A DNA stretch of 64,000 nt from Paenibacillus phytorum (lineage in GTDB: Bacteria > Bacillota > Bacilli > Paenibacillales > NBRC-103111), in the NCBI RefSeq assembly GCF_013141715.1, contig NZ_WHOA01000039.1, positions 1 through 64,000 of the forward strand, in the 5' to 3' direction. Under the pieces are notes generated by a model. It saw nothing but the letters and a program-made list of their open reading frames with translations, did not search any database and was not told the DNA's origin. The translations under genes were made by a program, and so were the position numbers. Positions 53,664 through 63,382 of this stretch are shown piece after piece. Positions within the stretch are counted from its first letter, which is position 1; each line of letters opens with the position of its first letter.

Positions 53664-53834
53664 ATGGATATCAACACTTATGCTTTGGAAAAAATGATGG
53701 CTCAAAGAAAAGCGGAAATCGAACAATCCGTGCCGATGGAATGGGATTTACCGAAAGTAAAAAAAGAAAACGAAACAAGTTGGTTGATGAAATTGCAACC
53801 TCCTTTTATCAATAGAGTTGGCTTAGTTCGGTAA
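53664..53834 (+). CDS. Small 56-residue protein, function unknown
   Basis: The frame begins MDINTYALEKMMAQRKAEIE and ends FINRVGLVR. AAGGGAG stands 8 bases before the ATG and a terminator follows at 53877, so this is a credible small gene. It is charged, helical at the N-terminus, and has no Cys or membrane segment. Confidence 0.6.
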   Translation: MDINTYALEKMMAQRKAEIEQSVPMEWDLPKVKKENETSWLMKLQPPFINRVGLVR

Positions 53835-53876
53835 TATTCAAGATTTACTTCATAAATTCCAAGTAACCATAGTCAT

Positions 53877-53906
53877 GGAGCACGCTTTCGCAGTTGCTCC
53901 TTTTTT
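53877..53906 (+). terminator. Intrinsic terminator
   Basis: GGAGCA pairs with TGCTCC around a 12-base loop, followed by six T. Confidence 0.75.
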
Positions 53907-54021
53907 AATTCTTCCGCTTGAGTACTCTGGTTAAAAATGAAGTAATTATGAAGCCAGAGGATTATCGCTATTTGCAACGAATACTTTCAAAAAATCCCTA
54001 AATTGGAGAAAGGATGAAATA

Positions 54022-56130
54022 ATGATTATGAAGTCGCCTATCATGAAACTGGCAGCATTGGCATTTTCCATTTCGCTCACTCTAAGCACTGTAACACCCG
54101 CTATTGCCAATGGGGAGGGATCCGCGATCATTGGAAAGGTCTCCATTTCGGAACAAAGTTACTTTGAATTAAAGCAAATTCATTTGACGACATCTCAGAA
54201 CAGTAAGCTGGCTGTAATCCATATATCGATTCACAATGGAGGCAGCAGCGCATTAAAAGTGATCGATTATTGGATCCGCTTAAAAAACAAATCAGGCAGC
54301 CAATTCCCCGCACGTTCACTTCCTTCTGATAAAGACAAGACTTACGTTGCTCCAGGCTCGAGTGTGGACATGACTTATTATGCAAACGTGAATGAAAACA
54401 CGCAGCTTCAAGATTTGGTTGTTGAGTTTATGAATTGGGATTTGAACCGGACAAAATTCGAAAGAGTGCTCGGTGAAGTCTCCGTACCCGATACTTACAC
54501 GGATGTGACCCCATCCCAAGAGGGATCGATCCTTCGAGTGGGAGAAACGGACTTAAAAGCTTCGATCAAGAAGCTCGTCAGCAACAAAAACGAAAAATAT
54601 CTTGTGCCTACCGTTTATTTAACACTAGAGAATGTAGGTGCTAACGCGATTACAATTCCGGCCTACCTATTTTCGATTCGCACACCGGAAGGACTTCTGT
54701 ATCCTTTGGAAGCGAAAGGACTCAAAGATTTAGCTATCAAACCGAAAGAAAGCAAAGAAATCCAGTTATCCGGAACGATTCCGGTTGCCGTTTCTTCGGA
54801 TCATTGGGAGCTAGTCATAACGGAGACTGACACCGATTTGAAAGTCAATCTGCCTGTGGCCGCATTTCAGCTTCCTGCCGCAACCTTGAATCAAGGCGGT
54901 TCCATCGGCAAAGCCTACTCTTTCACAAGCAAATCCGGCGTTTATACCGCTGAAATGAATGCTTTATACCGGCTCCCATGGGAAGATCAGGATCTAGTGA
55001 GCGCAGATATTACCTTAAGCAATAAAGGTCCGGATACACTGTCCATACCGAACTTGACCGGATACTTTCTTCTAGACGATGCGGTTAAAATCGAAGCCAA
55101 TGTCGTGCAAACGGCGAATGTAGTCGGTATCGCATCCGATTCGTCTTTGAATTTGCAAATGGTAGGAAAAATTCCTTATACATCGAAGTATTCGCGAATG
55201 AAGTTGGTGCTGCAGGAGAAAGAAAGCGACACGGTCACAACGGATGTGGTTGAGTTTACTAGTCAATCCGAGCTGCAGGCGATTCCCTTCCACAGTTTGG
55301 ATCAGCCGTACATCCTTGACGATGCGGGTAGAAAAACCGGCTTTAAGATCCGCAGCCTTAATCGCTATACAAGCCAGGCAAGCTCATTGGTTATCGCACA
55401 AGTAGAAGCGACGAATATGGAGAAAAGATATACGGCGCCCACAAAGCTAGTCGCTCATTTCAGGGCAGCTGACGGAACGGTGCTTCCAGCCTCGGTTGCC
55501 GAAGTCAAAAATAAAGTAAGTCCGAATGGCACTGCACTCCTGAACGTATCCGCTTCGCTTCCTAAAGGGTTTTCTACGGAAAACATGCACCTGATCATCG
55601 GTGAGTCCGTAACGGAAGGCAAGCTGACGGAAAGCGGAGGCAAACCCGATTCTTACGTGAAACCCGTGGCGTTCATGCTTCCTGAAATGAAGGTTGATGT
55701 GAAGGACTCACTGAAGAACGTTATCGTATACCCTTATCAGATTTCACTCTATCAATTTGGAACAATGGTCGAAAACAGCACGTTTACCCTTAAATTCAAT
55801 TATGAAATCAGCCGCGAAGGCTATCTAGAAACGAATGTAGACGGACACAAGCTGGTACTTGTGTTTGAAGACGGTGGCGGAGAAAAGTCCTTTGAGAAGT
55901 CGTTCGAGATGAAGGATTTCGATCCAGTCGAAGGTGAAACGCCCGAAACAGTGGGGACGAAGCTGAAAATCGGCAAACATGAGAACTTTAAAATACAAGT
56001 AACAGATGCCGATTTGATATTCAAATCTTCTTTCTTGAAGCAGTATAAACTTAGTTTATATGAAGAATATCAAGGGCAAAGAAAGCTATTGGCAACCCAA
56101 AAGGCGGACTGGTTCATTACAACGGACTAA
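54022..56130 (+). CDS. Large secreted protein of repeated Ig-like modules, unknown
   Basis: A 702-residue exported protein with a signal peptide (LAALAFSISLTLSTVTPAIA). The mature part is almost all beta-rich and holds four or five related modules of about 120 residues, each with an N-N-G or N-x-G turn in the second strand (LTLENVGANAITIP; ITLSNKGPDTLSIPN) followed by an LxxxPKESKEIQLSGTIP-like edge. No Cys, LPXTG or SLH signal is seen. It directly precedes the MacB-type exporter genes, which suggests a link to the exported product or envelope defence. GGAGAAAGGATG precedes the start at 54022. Confidence 0.65.
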   Translation: MIMKSPIMKLAALAFSISLTLSTVTPAIANGEGSAIIGKVSISEQSYFELKQIHLTTSQNSKLAVIHISIHNGGSSALKVIDYWIRLKNKSGSQFPARSLPSDKDKTYVAPGSSVDMTYYANVNENTQLQDLVVEFMNWDLNRTKFERVLGEVSVPDTYTDVTPSQEGSILRVGETDLKASIKKLVSNKNEKYLVPTVYLTLENVGANAITIPAYLFSIRTPEGLLYPLEAKGLKDLAIKPKESKEIQLSGTIPVAVSSDHWELVITETDTDLKVNLPVAAFQLPAATLNQGGSIGKAYSFTSKSGVYTAEMNALYRLPWEDQDLVSADITLSNKGPDTLSIPNLTGYFLLDDAVKIEANVVQTANVVGIASDSSLNLQMVGKIPYTSKYSRMKLVLQEKESDTVTTDVVEFTSQSELQAIPFHSLDQPYILDDAGRKTGFKIRSLNRYTSQASSLVIAQVEATNMEKRYTAPTKLVAHFRAADGTVLPASVAEVKNKVSPNGTALLNVSASLPKGFSTENMHLIIGESVTEGKLTESGGKPDSYVKPVAFMLPEMKVDVKDSLKNVIVYPYQISLYQFGTMVENSTFTLKFNYEISREGYLETNVDGHKLVLVFEDGGGEKSFEKSFEMKDFDPVEGETPETVGTKLKIGKHENFKIQVTDADLIFKSSFLKQYKLSLYEEYQGQRKLLATQKADWFITTD

Positions 56131-56378
56131 AGTGGGGAGCATTTGATCGGAGCGTCAGGACTTCGCATTTATCTCAATAAAACCTTTATTTGGAAATAAC
56201 ACTCAGAAAACATAACAAGGTTAATATATTCATGATTCATCCTTCTAGTCATCCATCTGTGATTGTTCCACTCCTTCAAGAAGGGTTTCAACTATTCATC
56301 TCATGCTTTTATGCCAAGAAGCTTTAGTGCTTTTTGGCACAAAAGCATACATTTAGATACCTAAAGAATGGGGAGAGA

Positions 56379-57494
56379 ATGATCGTGTTGAGAAAAGCGC
56401 TTTGGGGAGTATTGGTTGTCGTCCTAGTGGTTGTTGCAGTACTAGTTACAGGTGTTTTAACCTCAAAAGGAAGTACGGCGGTTGCCGTAAAAGTCTCCAC
56501 AACGAAAGAAGGGAATATAACGAAAGAAGTATTCGCGAATGGTAAGATTGAGTCAAAAGTTATCAAGGAACAATTTGTAACATCCGGCGGTATCATTGAG
56601 AAAATTCACGTCAAAAAAGGCGATCCTGTCAAAAAAGGTCAGGAGCTGCTTACGTTGTCAACGACGGATTTGAATGCGAAGCTGAAACAAGAGAGGCATC
56701 AACTTCAATTGAATCTCGCTGAGAAGGAGAAGTTTCTGAAAGATCAGGAAAAAGTGAGAAAGCAAACGTTCGAAACGGTGAAAAAAGAAATGAGCGAAAC
56801 AGGCTCAGCTGTGAGTTTGGAATCCTTTGACGAAAATAGTGCTGTTGATGCGAAATTGTACGATCTAAAAATTCAAGACGCAGAGTCCAATATCGATGAC
56901 ATCCAGAAAAAGCTTGAAAAGAATCAATTACTTGCTGATATCGATGGCATCGTGACTGGGATTTCCGTCAAAGAAGGACAAGAGATCACGCTGGGAACAT
57001 CATCATTTATGATTACAAACGTGTCTCAATTACAGATCAAAGCGAACTTGGCGGAAAACGATGCCAACCTAGCTAAAGTAGGGATGAAGGTTAAGGTATC
57101 GGGCGACGCATTCACGAATACCTATGCAGGAAGCATTTCCTATATATCACCAGTTGCCGTCACATCCGAGCTGGATGCCAAGGAGTCAGTCGTTGAGTTC
57201 AGGGTCGATCTCGAACAGTCGGATGTAGAGCTTCGTCCCGGATATAAAGCGACCGTTCAAATAACCATCGAGAACGCTGCTCACCATATCGTACCTCTTA
57301 GCGCTGTAAAGCGGGATGGTCAACAGTCTTACGTATTTAAGGTTGTTGAGAATAAAGCTGTTCGAACCAACGTTAAGCTTGGGGAGGAAAACGACGAATT
57401 TGTCGAAGTTCTCGAAGGACTGCAACCAGGTGATCAGATTATTGAAGGACCTTCCGCTGACGTGAAAGAAGGCGTGCAGGTGGTCATAAAATGA
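56379..57494 (+). CDS. Membrane-fusion (adaptor) subunit of a MacAB-type exporter
   Basis: About 371 residues with one N-terminal membrane anchor (LWGVLVVVLVVVAVLVTGVLTS), a lipoyl/barrel-sandwich domain split by a helical hairpin (VTSGGIIEKIHVKKGDPVKKGQELLTL; then LLADIDGIVTGISVKEGQEITLG) and a beta-barrel domain (DLEQSDVELRPGYKATVQI). This is the MacA/YknX type in Gram-positives, linking an ABC permease to export across the wall. ATG 56379 is close to GGGGAGAG; GTG 56385 has better spacing. The ATPase gene overlaps it by four bases. Confidence 0.9.
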   Translation: MIVLRKALWGVLVVVLVVVAVLVTGVLTSKGSTAVAVKVSTTKEGNITKEVFANGKIESKVIKEQFVTSGGIIEKIHVKKGDPVKKGQELLTLSTTDLNAKLKQERHQLQLNLAEKEKFLKDQEKVRKQTFETVKKEMSETGSAVSLESFDENSAVDAKLYDLKIQDAESNIDDIQKKLEKNQLLADIDGIVTGISVKEGQEITLGTSSFMITNVSQLQIKANLAENDANLAKVGMKVKVSGDAFTNTYAGSISYISPVAVTSELDAKESVVEFRVDLEQSDVELRPGYKATVQITIENAAHHIVPLSAVKRDGQQSYVFKVVENKAVRTNVKLGEENDEFVEVLEGLQPGDQIIEGPSADVKEGVQVVIK

Positions 57495-58177
57495 TCGCAT
57501 TGGAGGGAATTCATAAAGTTTATCGCAACGGCGCGTTGGAAGTTCAAGCCCTTAAACCGACGAATTTGACGATCGAGAAAGGGGATTACGTAGCGATCAT
57601 CGGACCTTCGGGATCTGGTAAATCGACGCTTATGAACATTTTGGGTTGCTTGGATATTCCAAGTGGTGGTACCTATAAGTTGGATAGTCAAGAAGTCCAA
57701 TCGTTGACGGAAAAAGAATTAGCCAAGGTTCGGAATAAGAAGATTGGGTTCGTGTTCCAAAATTTCAACCTGCTCGCCAGGCAAACGGTTCAGAGCAATG
57801 TGGAGCTCCCGATGCTGTACGGAGGCATTGCCTCTTCGGTTCGTACGGAACGGGCAAGCAGCTTGCTGGAGAAAGTCGGCTTGGGAGGTCGCGTTCATCA
57901 CCGCCCGAGCGAATTGTCCGGCGGACAAAAGCAGCGTGTCGCGATAGCAAGAGCGTTGACGATGAATCCAGCGATACTGCTGGCCGATGAGCCGACAGGT
58001 AACTTGGATCAAAAGTCGTCTCATGAGATTATGGCGCTATTCACTCAACTGAACGATGAAGGATCTACGGTGATTGTCATTACCCATGAAATGGACATTG
58101 CGGAGCATGCCAAACGCATACTCCGCTTCGGAGATGGGGAAATCATCGAAGATCGCCGAAAGGAAAGTGAGCGATAG
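57491..58177 (+). CDS. ABC transporter ATP-binding protein, MacB/LolD type
   Basis: A 228-residue ATPase: Walker A GPSGSGKST (residues 37-45), Q-loop FVFQNFNLL, signature LSGGQKQRVAIARAL, Walker B ILLADEPTGNLD and the H-loop VITHEMD. FNLLARQTVQSNVELPMLYGG is typical of the MacB/LolD class. Its start overlaps the adaptor gene and its end overlaps the permease gene by one base, so all three are one translational unit. Confidence 0.95.
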   Translation: MIALEGIHKVYRNGALEVQALKPTNLTIEKGDYVAIIGPSGSGKSTLMNILGCLDIPSGGTYKLDSQEVQSLTEKELAKVRNKKIGFVFQNFNLLARQTVQSNVELPMLYGGIASSVRTERASSLLEKVGLGGRVHHRPSELSGGQKQRVAIARALTMNPAILLADEPTGNLDQKSSHEIMALFTQLNDEGSTVIVITHEMDIAEHAKRILRFGDGEIIEDRRKESER

Positions 58178-59379
58178 TGAGTATATGGAAAAATCTATTG
58201 ATTTCCTTGGACAGCTTGAGAGTGAACAAACTCCGTTCTTTGCTTACGATGATCGGCATTATCGTCGGTGTTGCATCCGTCGTCTTGGTTGTATCCATCG
58301 GCCAAATTGGCAAAGGCTCCGTCGTATCGGAGCTCGCTAAATACTCTCCAGGCGTTTTCTTCGTAACGCCGTCCACTACCGCGACTAAAGCCGATAAGAT
58401 CCAAATAACGATGACGGATTTAAAGCAGGTGAGCAGGCTAGAAGGCGTTCAAGCTGCTTCAGGCTCATTAGCCATGACCATGGCTTCCAAATCGGGGGAC
58501 TCGACGATCAATTTTAACGTGACAGGCACGTTTGCGGACATCGTCAAATTTATGAACTTGAAAACGGAATCGGGCCGGTTTTTTACCGTAAGCGAACAAA
58601 AGTCGCGCCAAAAGGTGATCGTCGTAGAATCAGACTATGCAATTAGTCAGTTTGGCTCCGCAGAACAGGCTGTAAATCGAAAGATCACGTTGGATGGGAA
58701 TAAATACGAGATCGTTGGTGTGTACAAGTCCGATAAATCGATTTTATCAGGACTGGATGGTAAAAATTATTCTGCTTATATGCCTTATGATTCCTTGCCT
58801 CTGCTCAAAGAGGGCACTAACAATGAACTGGACTCACTGATGGTGATTGCAAACACCACGAATTCCATGGAAAAGGATAAGTCGGGAAAAGCGATAACGA
58901 GCCATTTAGCCAAAGCGCATAACACAGAAAGCAGTGATTATGAAGTTCAGAAGGTAGAGGATTTCCAGCGAAACCTCGACGTTGTATTTAATGTTATGCA
59001 GATCCTGATAGGTTCTATTGCAGGCATTTCCTTGTTAGTCGGCGGTGTCGGCGTCATGAATATTATGCTAGTGTCCGTTACGGAGCGCACGAGGGAAATC
59101 GGCACCCGCAAAGCAATTGGAGCTACGCCAGGGCTGATCTTACAGCAGTTTATGATGGAGGCAATCATTCTTTGCTTTCTTGGCGGGGTGGTTGGTATTT
59201 CAATCGGCGTACTAGGTTCGTTTGCCTTTTCGCTCATCACCAAATGGCAATTCATTTTGTCAGGGTGGACGATCGTGATCGCTTTTGGATTTTCTACGGC
59301 TGTAGGTCTGTTCTTTGGCTGGTATCCTGCGAAAAAGGCGGCCAACATGCAGCCTATTGAATCATTGAGATACGAATAA
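58177..59379 (+). CDS. ABC transporter permease, MacB type (FtsX-like)
   Basis: A 400-residue permease. The first membrane helix (LLTMIGIIVGVASVVLVVSIGQ) is followed by a large MacB_PCD extracellular domain (residues about 50-270), then three helices with GVGVMNIMLVSVTERTREIGTRKAIGATPGLILQQFMMEAI, the FtsX signature, and the closing GLFFGWYPAKKAANMQPIESLRYE. It works with the ATPase and adaptor to expel peptides or antibiotics. Start GTG overlaps the stop of the ATPase gene. Confidence 0.95.
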   Translation: MSIWKNLLISLDSLRVNKLRSLLTMIGIIVGVASVVLVVSIGQIGKGSVVSELAKYSPGVFFVTPSTTATKADKIQITMTDLKQVSRLEGVQAASGSLAMTMASKSGDSTINFNVTGTFADIVKFMNLKTESGRFFTVSEQKSRQKVIVVESDYAISQFGSAEQAVNRKITLDGNKYEIVGVYKSDKSILSGLDGKNYSAYMPYDSLPLLKEGTNNELDSLMVIANTTNSMEKDKSGKAITSHLAKAHNTESSDYEVQKVEDFQRNLDVVFNVMQILIGSIAGISLLVGGVGVMNIMLVSVTERTREIGTRKAIGATPGLILQQFMMEAIILCFLGGVVGISIGVLGSFAFSLITKWQFILSGWTIVIAFGFSTAVGLFFGWYPAKKAANMQPIESLRYE

Positions 59380-59394
59380 GCGAAGTAGGAGGGT

Positions 59395-60084
59395 GTGTAT
59401 CTGCTCACGCTGCAGGTTTTTGCTGTGCATCTATCGGAAGAACTGGATAGACAGAAGTTTGACTGGATGTTTAATCAATTATCGCTGGAGAAACAAAGCA
59501 AGGTTCGGCGGATGTTGAAATATGATGATGCTGTTCGTTCGTTGGTGGGTGAGTTGTTGGTTAAGTATGCGATTGGCACGATGACGAAGCTGCCTCGGCA
59601 TAAGATTCGTTTTGGCATGAATGCCTATGGAAAGCCCTACCTTGACGGTACAGATTCCGTCTACTTCAATGTCTCACATTCAGGAGACTGGGTCGTCTGC
59701 GCCATTGATTCAGACTCTGTGGGAATCGATGTTGAGAAGGTTCATTCGATGGATATGCAAATCGCTCGTCAATTTTTTTCCACAGCGGAGTACGAGCAAT
59801 TGATGACTTTGCCCACCTCGCATCGTTTGGCCTATTTTTTTGACATCTGGACGTTAAAGGAAAGCTTAATCAAAGCAGATGGGAGAGGGCTTAGCCTCTC
59901 TTTGGATTCGTTCAGCATTAACAAGCAAGGTTCCGATATTCAGCTGATCGCCGGAGACGAAATAGCGAAATATCATTTTAAACAATATGAGATTGATCCG
60001 GCCTATAAACTATCCTTGTGTGCGATATCACGACTTTTTCCTGATAAAGTCATTCACGTTGACGTCGACTTGCTCGAGACATAA
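59395..60084 (+). CDS. 4'-phosphopantetheinyl transferase, Sfp type
   Basis: A 229-residue enzyme that moves the phosphopantetheine arm from CoA to carrier proteins of peptide or polyketide synthases. Motifs are clear: GMNAYGKPYL, FNVSHSGDWVVCAID, VGIDVEKVHSMD (Mg-binding Asp/Glu) and FDIWTLKESLIKADGRGL (WxxKEA-type helix). GTG 59395 is very close to AGGAGGG; no ATG start exists. It lies right after the exporter genes and near a thioesterase at the window edge, as expected beside a nonribosomal peptide cluster. Confidence 0.92.
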   Translation: MYLLTLQVFAVHLSEELDRQKFDWMFNQLSLEKQSKVRRMLKYDDAVRSLVGELLVKYAIGTMTKLPRHKIRFGMNAYGKPYLDGTDSVYFNVSHSGDWVVCAIDSDSVGIDVEKVHSMDMQIARQFFSTAEYEQLMTLPTSHRLAYFFDIWTLKESLIKADGRGLSLSLDSFSINKQGSDIQLIAGDEIAKYHFKQYEIDPAYKLSLCAISRLFPDKVIHVDVDLLET

Positions 60085-60163
60085 ATTTCCAATCCTATCC
60101 GAATTCTTATATTATGTGTGTAATTGGAACATAATGGTAGAGATGACCGGAAGGGAGGGCTCC

Positions 60164-61606
60164 ATGCGAATATTCGAGATCATGTTGCTTGTAGGCAATG
60201 TAATGCTATGGATCGTTGATAGATGGTTTAGGCGAAAAGCGGTTGGCGTAGCAGGCTGCTTGGCTATTGGTATTGCCCTGTTTCATTTCATTTTCGAAGG
60301 CTACAGATGGCAAATGGTTCCGCTCTACGCTCTGACAGCAGGCTATTTACTGTATTTGTTTGTAAAGACAAGACGCAATAAAGAGCGAAGTAAGCAGCCC
60401 CATTCAATTCGGAGCTTCCTGCTGCCGTTCTTATTGGCTGTTTCTGCTATACTGCCCATCCTGCTTCCCGTATTTAAAATCGACTCTCCATCCGGTCCTT
60501 ATTCGGTAGGGACAGTCACCTATCATTGGACCGATCCGTCAAGAGAGGAAATATTAACGGACACCCCTAATGATCGGCGAGAGCTTCTTGTTCAATTGTG
60601 GTATCCTGCTCAAATCGATCATGCCTCAGCTAAGGCACTTTATATACCTGAGTATCGTCAGTTTGGGCTAGCGCTGCAGCAGGAATACAAGATCCCCGCA
60701 TTCATTTTCCATTATTTGCGCTATATAAAAACGAATTCTTATGTGGTGTCCCCGCTCTCTGCAGAACAAGTCCAATATCCGCTCATTGTGTTCTCGCATG
60801 GGCTGCCAGGCACACGGTTTACGAGTACGTCTCAAATGGAGGAACTGGCAAGCAACGGCTATCTTGTTGCTGCGATTCAGCATCCCTACTATGCGATGAC
60901 TACGGTGTTTCCTGATCAGCGCATCGCTCCCAAGACGAATAAGCTTCCTGCCGTAATCGACATTGACGGTTGGGATCGAATGATCGATGTATGGGTGAAG
61001 GATGCTCAGTTTGTACTGGACCAATTCGAAAAGCTGAATAAACAAGATCCGCAGGGTCTGCTAACCGGAAAAATAAACGTGGATAAAATCGGCATGCTAG
61101 GCCATTCCTTTGGAGGGGCGGCAACGATCCAAACGCTCTATGCGGATCAACGGCTAAAAGCCGGTATCAACATGGATGGAACTCCATTCGGCAAAACCAT
61201 TGTAAACGGCCTAAAACAACCCTTCATGCAGATGAAGACGGAGGTTCTAGAGACGAATACGGATGTGGAACCGACCGAACAGCAATTGGCAAAGATCGGA
61301 GTTACCAAACAAGCATACGATAAATATAAAACGGAGATACCGATTCGAAATCGCGTCTTGTTCGGAAACGGTGGCGGTTATGCGGTAACCATCCGTGGGA
61401 TCAAGCATATGAGCTTTACGGACTATTATTTATGGTCCCCCGGACTTCGGCTTATGGATGGCTTGAAATTGCCCCCCATGCAGGCACGGCATATCATTAA
61501 TAGCTACGTGCTCGCATTTTTCGATAAATATTTGAATCAAAAGGCATCTACTATTTTGGATGAACCGATACCGCCATTTAATGAAGTAACCATTGAGAAA
61601 AAATGA
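60164..61606 (+). CDS. Membrane-anchored alpha/beta hydrolase (PAF-acetylhydrolase-like)
   Basis: About 480 residues. Three or four N-terminal membrane helices (MLLVGNVMLWIVDRWF; CLAIGIALFHFIFEGY; LLPFLLAVSAILPILLPV) precede a hydrolase of the PAF-acetylhydrolase/dienelactone type: YPLIVFSHGLPGTRFTS for the oxyanion region and GMLGHSFGGAATI for the nucleophile Ser. IRGIKHMSFTDY late in the chain holds the likely catalytic His. ATG 60164 is chosen because GGAAGGGAGGG precedes it. It may act on an ester in the exported product or on lipid; that is inference. Confidence 0.8.
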   Translation: MRIFEIMLLVGNVMLWIVDRWFRRKAVGVAGCLAIGIALFHFIFEGYRWQMVPLYALTAGYLLYLFVKTRRNKERSKQPHSIRSFLLPFLLAVSAILPILLPVFKIDSPSGPYSVGTVTYHWTDPSREEILTDTPNDRRELLVQLWYPAQIDHASAKALYIPEYRQFGLALQQEYKIPAFIFHYLRYIKTNSYVVSPLSAEQVQYPLIVFSHGLPGTRFTSTSQMEELASNGYLVAAIQHPYYAMTTVFPDQRIAPKTNKLPAVIDIDGWDRMIDVWVKDAQFVLDQFEKLNKQDPQGLLTGKINVDKIGMLGHSFGGAATIQTLYADQRLKAGINMDGTPFGKTIVNGLKQPFMQMKTEVLETNTDVEPTEQQLAKIGVTKQAYDKYKTEIPIRNRVLFGNGGGYAVTIRGIKHMSFTDYYLWSPGLRLMDGLKLPPMQARHIINSYVLAFFDKYLNQKASTILDEPIPPFNEVTIEKK

Positions 61607-61632
61607 TTTTATAACGTTTCATAATAAAAAAT

Positions 61633-61673
61633 GGGCTGTCCCAGAAGGTCAGAATCGACCTGAGGGAGAGCCC
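61633..61673. repeat. Short hairpin repeat, second copy
   Basis: GGGCTGTCCCAGAAGGTC and GACCTGAGGGAGAGCCC pair around AGAATC. It has the same layout as the hairpin at 12457-12495 and also acts as a terminator candidate for both convergent genes. Nothing else is seen up to 61795. Confidence 0.55.
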
Positions 61674-61795
61674 TTACAATTTAGAGGTATAATTTCCAGT
61701 TAATTTCTTAATTTCTCTTGAAACTACCTAATTAGAGGGATGTTTTCCCGTTATACCTAGATACTTCCGCCAAATCCTCCAAAGTTGCCTTCCGT

Positions 61796-63382
61796 TTAGT
61801 GTCTGTCACCCTTCTCATCGATGTAAATGGAACGAATCAGCGTTCTTTCGAAAGGAACACCTTTCTCTGTTTGTCCCTTTATGACGAATGAAGCTTGGTA
61901 GACACCTGGACTGCTTACGTCAGATAGATCTACATCACTGTTCGAATCGATGGTTGCGAGATTTTTTAATTTGGTAGTTTGCTTTTTGTCGGCGTTGCTG
62001 CCCTCAGGAGTAAAATCAACTTGATATTGGACTTTAAGCTTGTCTCCTTGCAATGAAGCCTTATCGCGTTCGACCTGTATCTTTGTCTTGTCATCGTTTA
62101 GCTTCAATCGAATGGATTTGTCCAAATTTGAATCATATCGAACTGTCATCAGGTAGCCGCCTGATTTAAGGCTGTGAGTCTTAAGTGTCCATTCTCCCTG
62201 TTTGGGATTATTCACCACGGCAATGTGATGCCAAGTGTTTTTGAACACCTGCTCATCTTGATAAGATTTGACATTTACGCTCGTTTGACCGCCTGAAGGG
62301 GAAATCAGTTCCACTTGATCTGCTTTCTGATCGGAGATCCAGTCCACAGTAATACTTTTAACGTCGTTTTCAACAAGAAAGCTTTCGCTGGAAGTTCCGC
62401 TGTACGCTCCGCCACGTACTAATAAATTGCTCGCTGTCCCGACCGTATTCTCTTGCGAAGCATCAGCTGGTTTATTGCTTGCAGTCGTGACGAGGTCGCT
62501 AGGAACAGCAGCTTTTGCCGATGCTGTGCTAGTGGCTGTTAAATACGGTTTGAATAAAGAGAATGTGGTGGATCCTTTGCGGATCGTATTATGATCCCAA
62601 TCTCCGATCTTGACCGTAGTGCCCTTAGGTACATAGGAACTGTTTACAGTAACCACACCGTCGTTATTTCCGAATAGCGACAAGTAAAGTCCGCCGGCAA
62701 AATAGGAGCTGCTAGGTGATGAGGCCCAGCCTTTTCCAGCCAATGTATAGAACTTATTGTAAGAACTATTAGGGTTCGAATCGGTAACAGAGCGGAAGTA
62801 GTTCATGTAGGAGGTTTGCATGGAATAAGTGGCGTCGTTTTTGTAGCCGATGAGGTCGGCTAGCCACCCCGCCCAGCTTGAATAAGCAAGATCGGCCAAC
62901 TCAGAACCATGATGCGGAGAGCTCAGTGTAATCACATTTGTAACGTAAGGATAGGCATTGTAGTGCACAAGAGCAGCTTGCGTATCCACGCCTCCCTTGC
63001 TGTGTGCGACGATCACAAGTTTCTTATTAAAGTATTGGGAGATGACGGCAATTTTTTGAGCTAACAGCTGTCCATTGTCCCACATATTTTTGGGAGTTCC
63101 GGCCGAATCGTTCAGTTCGATAAAAGCAGTCTGATAGCCGTTATTGTAAGCTGTTTGATACATATCATTGGTGTCATACCAAGAGCCTGCATTACCCCCG
63201 AGTCCTTGTACGAATAAAATGACAGGCAATTTCGCATTCAAGTTGGCTGGGGTTACTCCCGGTGACCATGTGCCTGGGACACGGTTTAAGTTAGGGTTAG
63301 AAACGGCAGCGGAGGCAGGAGCGATAACGAAGCTTATGACTAGTATGAAAGCTAGAATGATGGAAGTGGTAAATTTCTTCAT
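61796..63382 (-). CDS. Secreted lipase with C-terminal beta domains
   Basis: A 528-residue exported esterase/lipase. Signal peptide 1-26 (ILVISFVIAPASA). An alpha/beta hydrolase follows: oxyanion segment VILFVQGLGGNAGSWYD, nucleophile Ser128 in VIVAHSKGGVD, LSSPHHGSELADLAYS, Asp in LFGNNDGVVT and His in GDWDHNTIRKG. Residues about 300-528 form one or two immunoglobulin-like domains. GAGAGGAATG precedes the ATG at 63382. It faces away from the thioesterase gene. Confidence 0.9.
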   Translation of the reverse strand: MKKFTTSIILAFILVISFVIAPASAAVSNPNLNRVPGTWSPGVTPANLNAKLPVILFVQGLGGNAGSWYDTNDMYQTAYNNGYQTAFIELNDSAGTPKNMWDNGQLLAQKIAVISQYFNKKLVIVAHSKGGVDTQAALVHYNAYPYVTNVITLSSPHHGSELADLAYSSWAGWLADLIGYKNDATYSMQTSYMNYFRSVTDSNPNSSYNKFYTLAGKGWASSPSSSYFAGGLYLSLFGNNDGVVTVNSSYVPKGTTVKIGDWDHNTIRKGSTTFSLFKPYLTATSTASAKAAVPSDLVTTASNKPADASQENTVGTASNLLVRGGAYSGTSSESFLVENDVKSITVDWISDQKADQVELISPSGGQTSVNVKSYQDEQVFKNTWHHIAVVNNPKQGEWTLKTHSLKSGGYLMTVRYDSNLDKSIRLKLNDDKTKIQVERDKASLQGDKLKVQYQVDFTPEGSNADKKQTTKLKNLATIDSNSDVDLSDVSSPGVYQASFVIKGQTEKGVPFERTLIRSIYIDEKGDRH

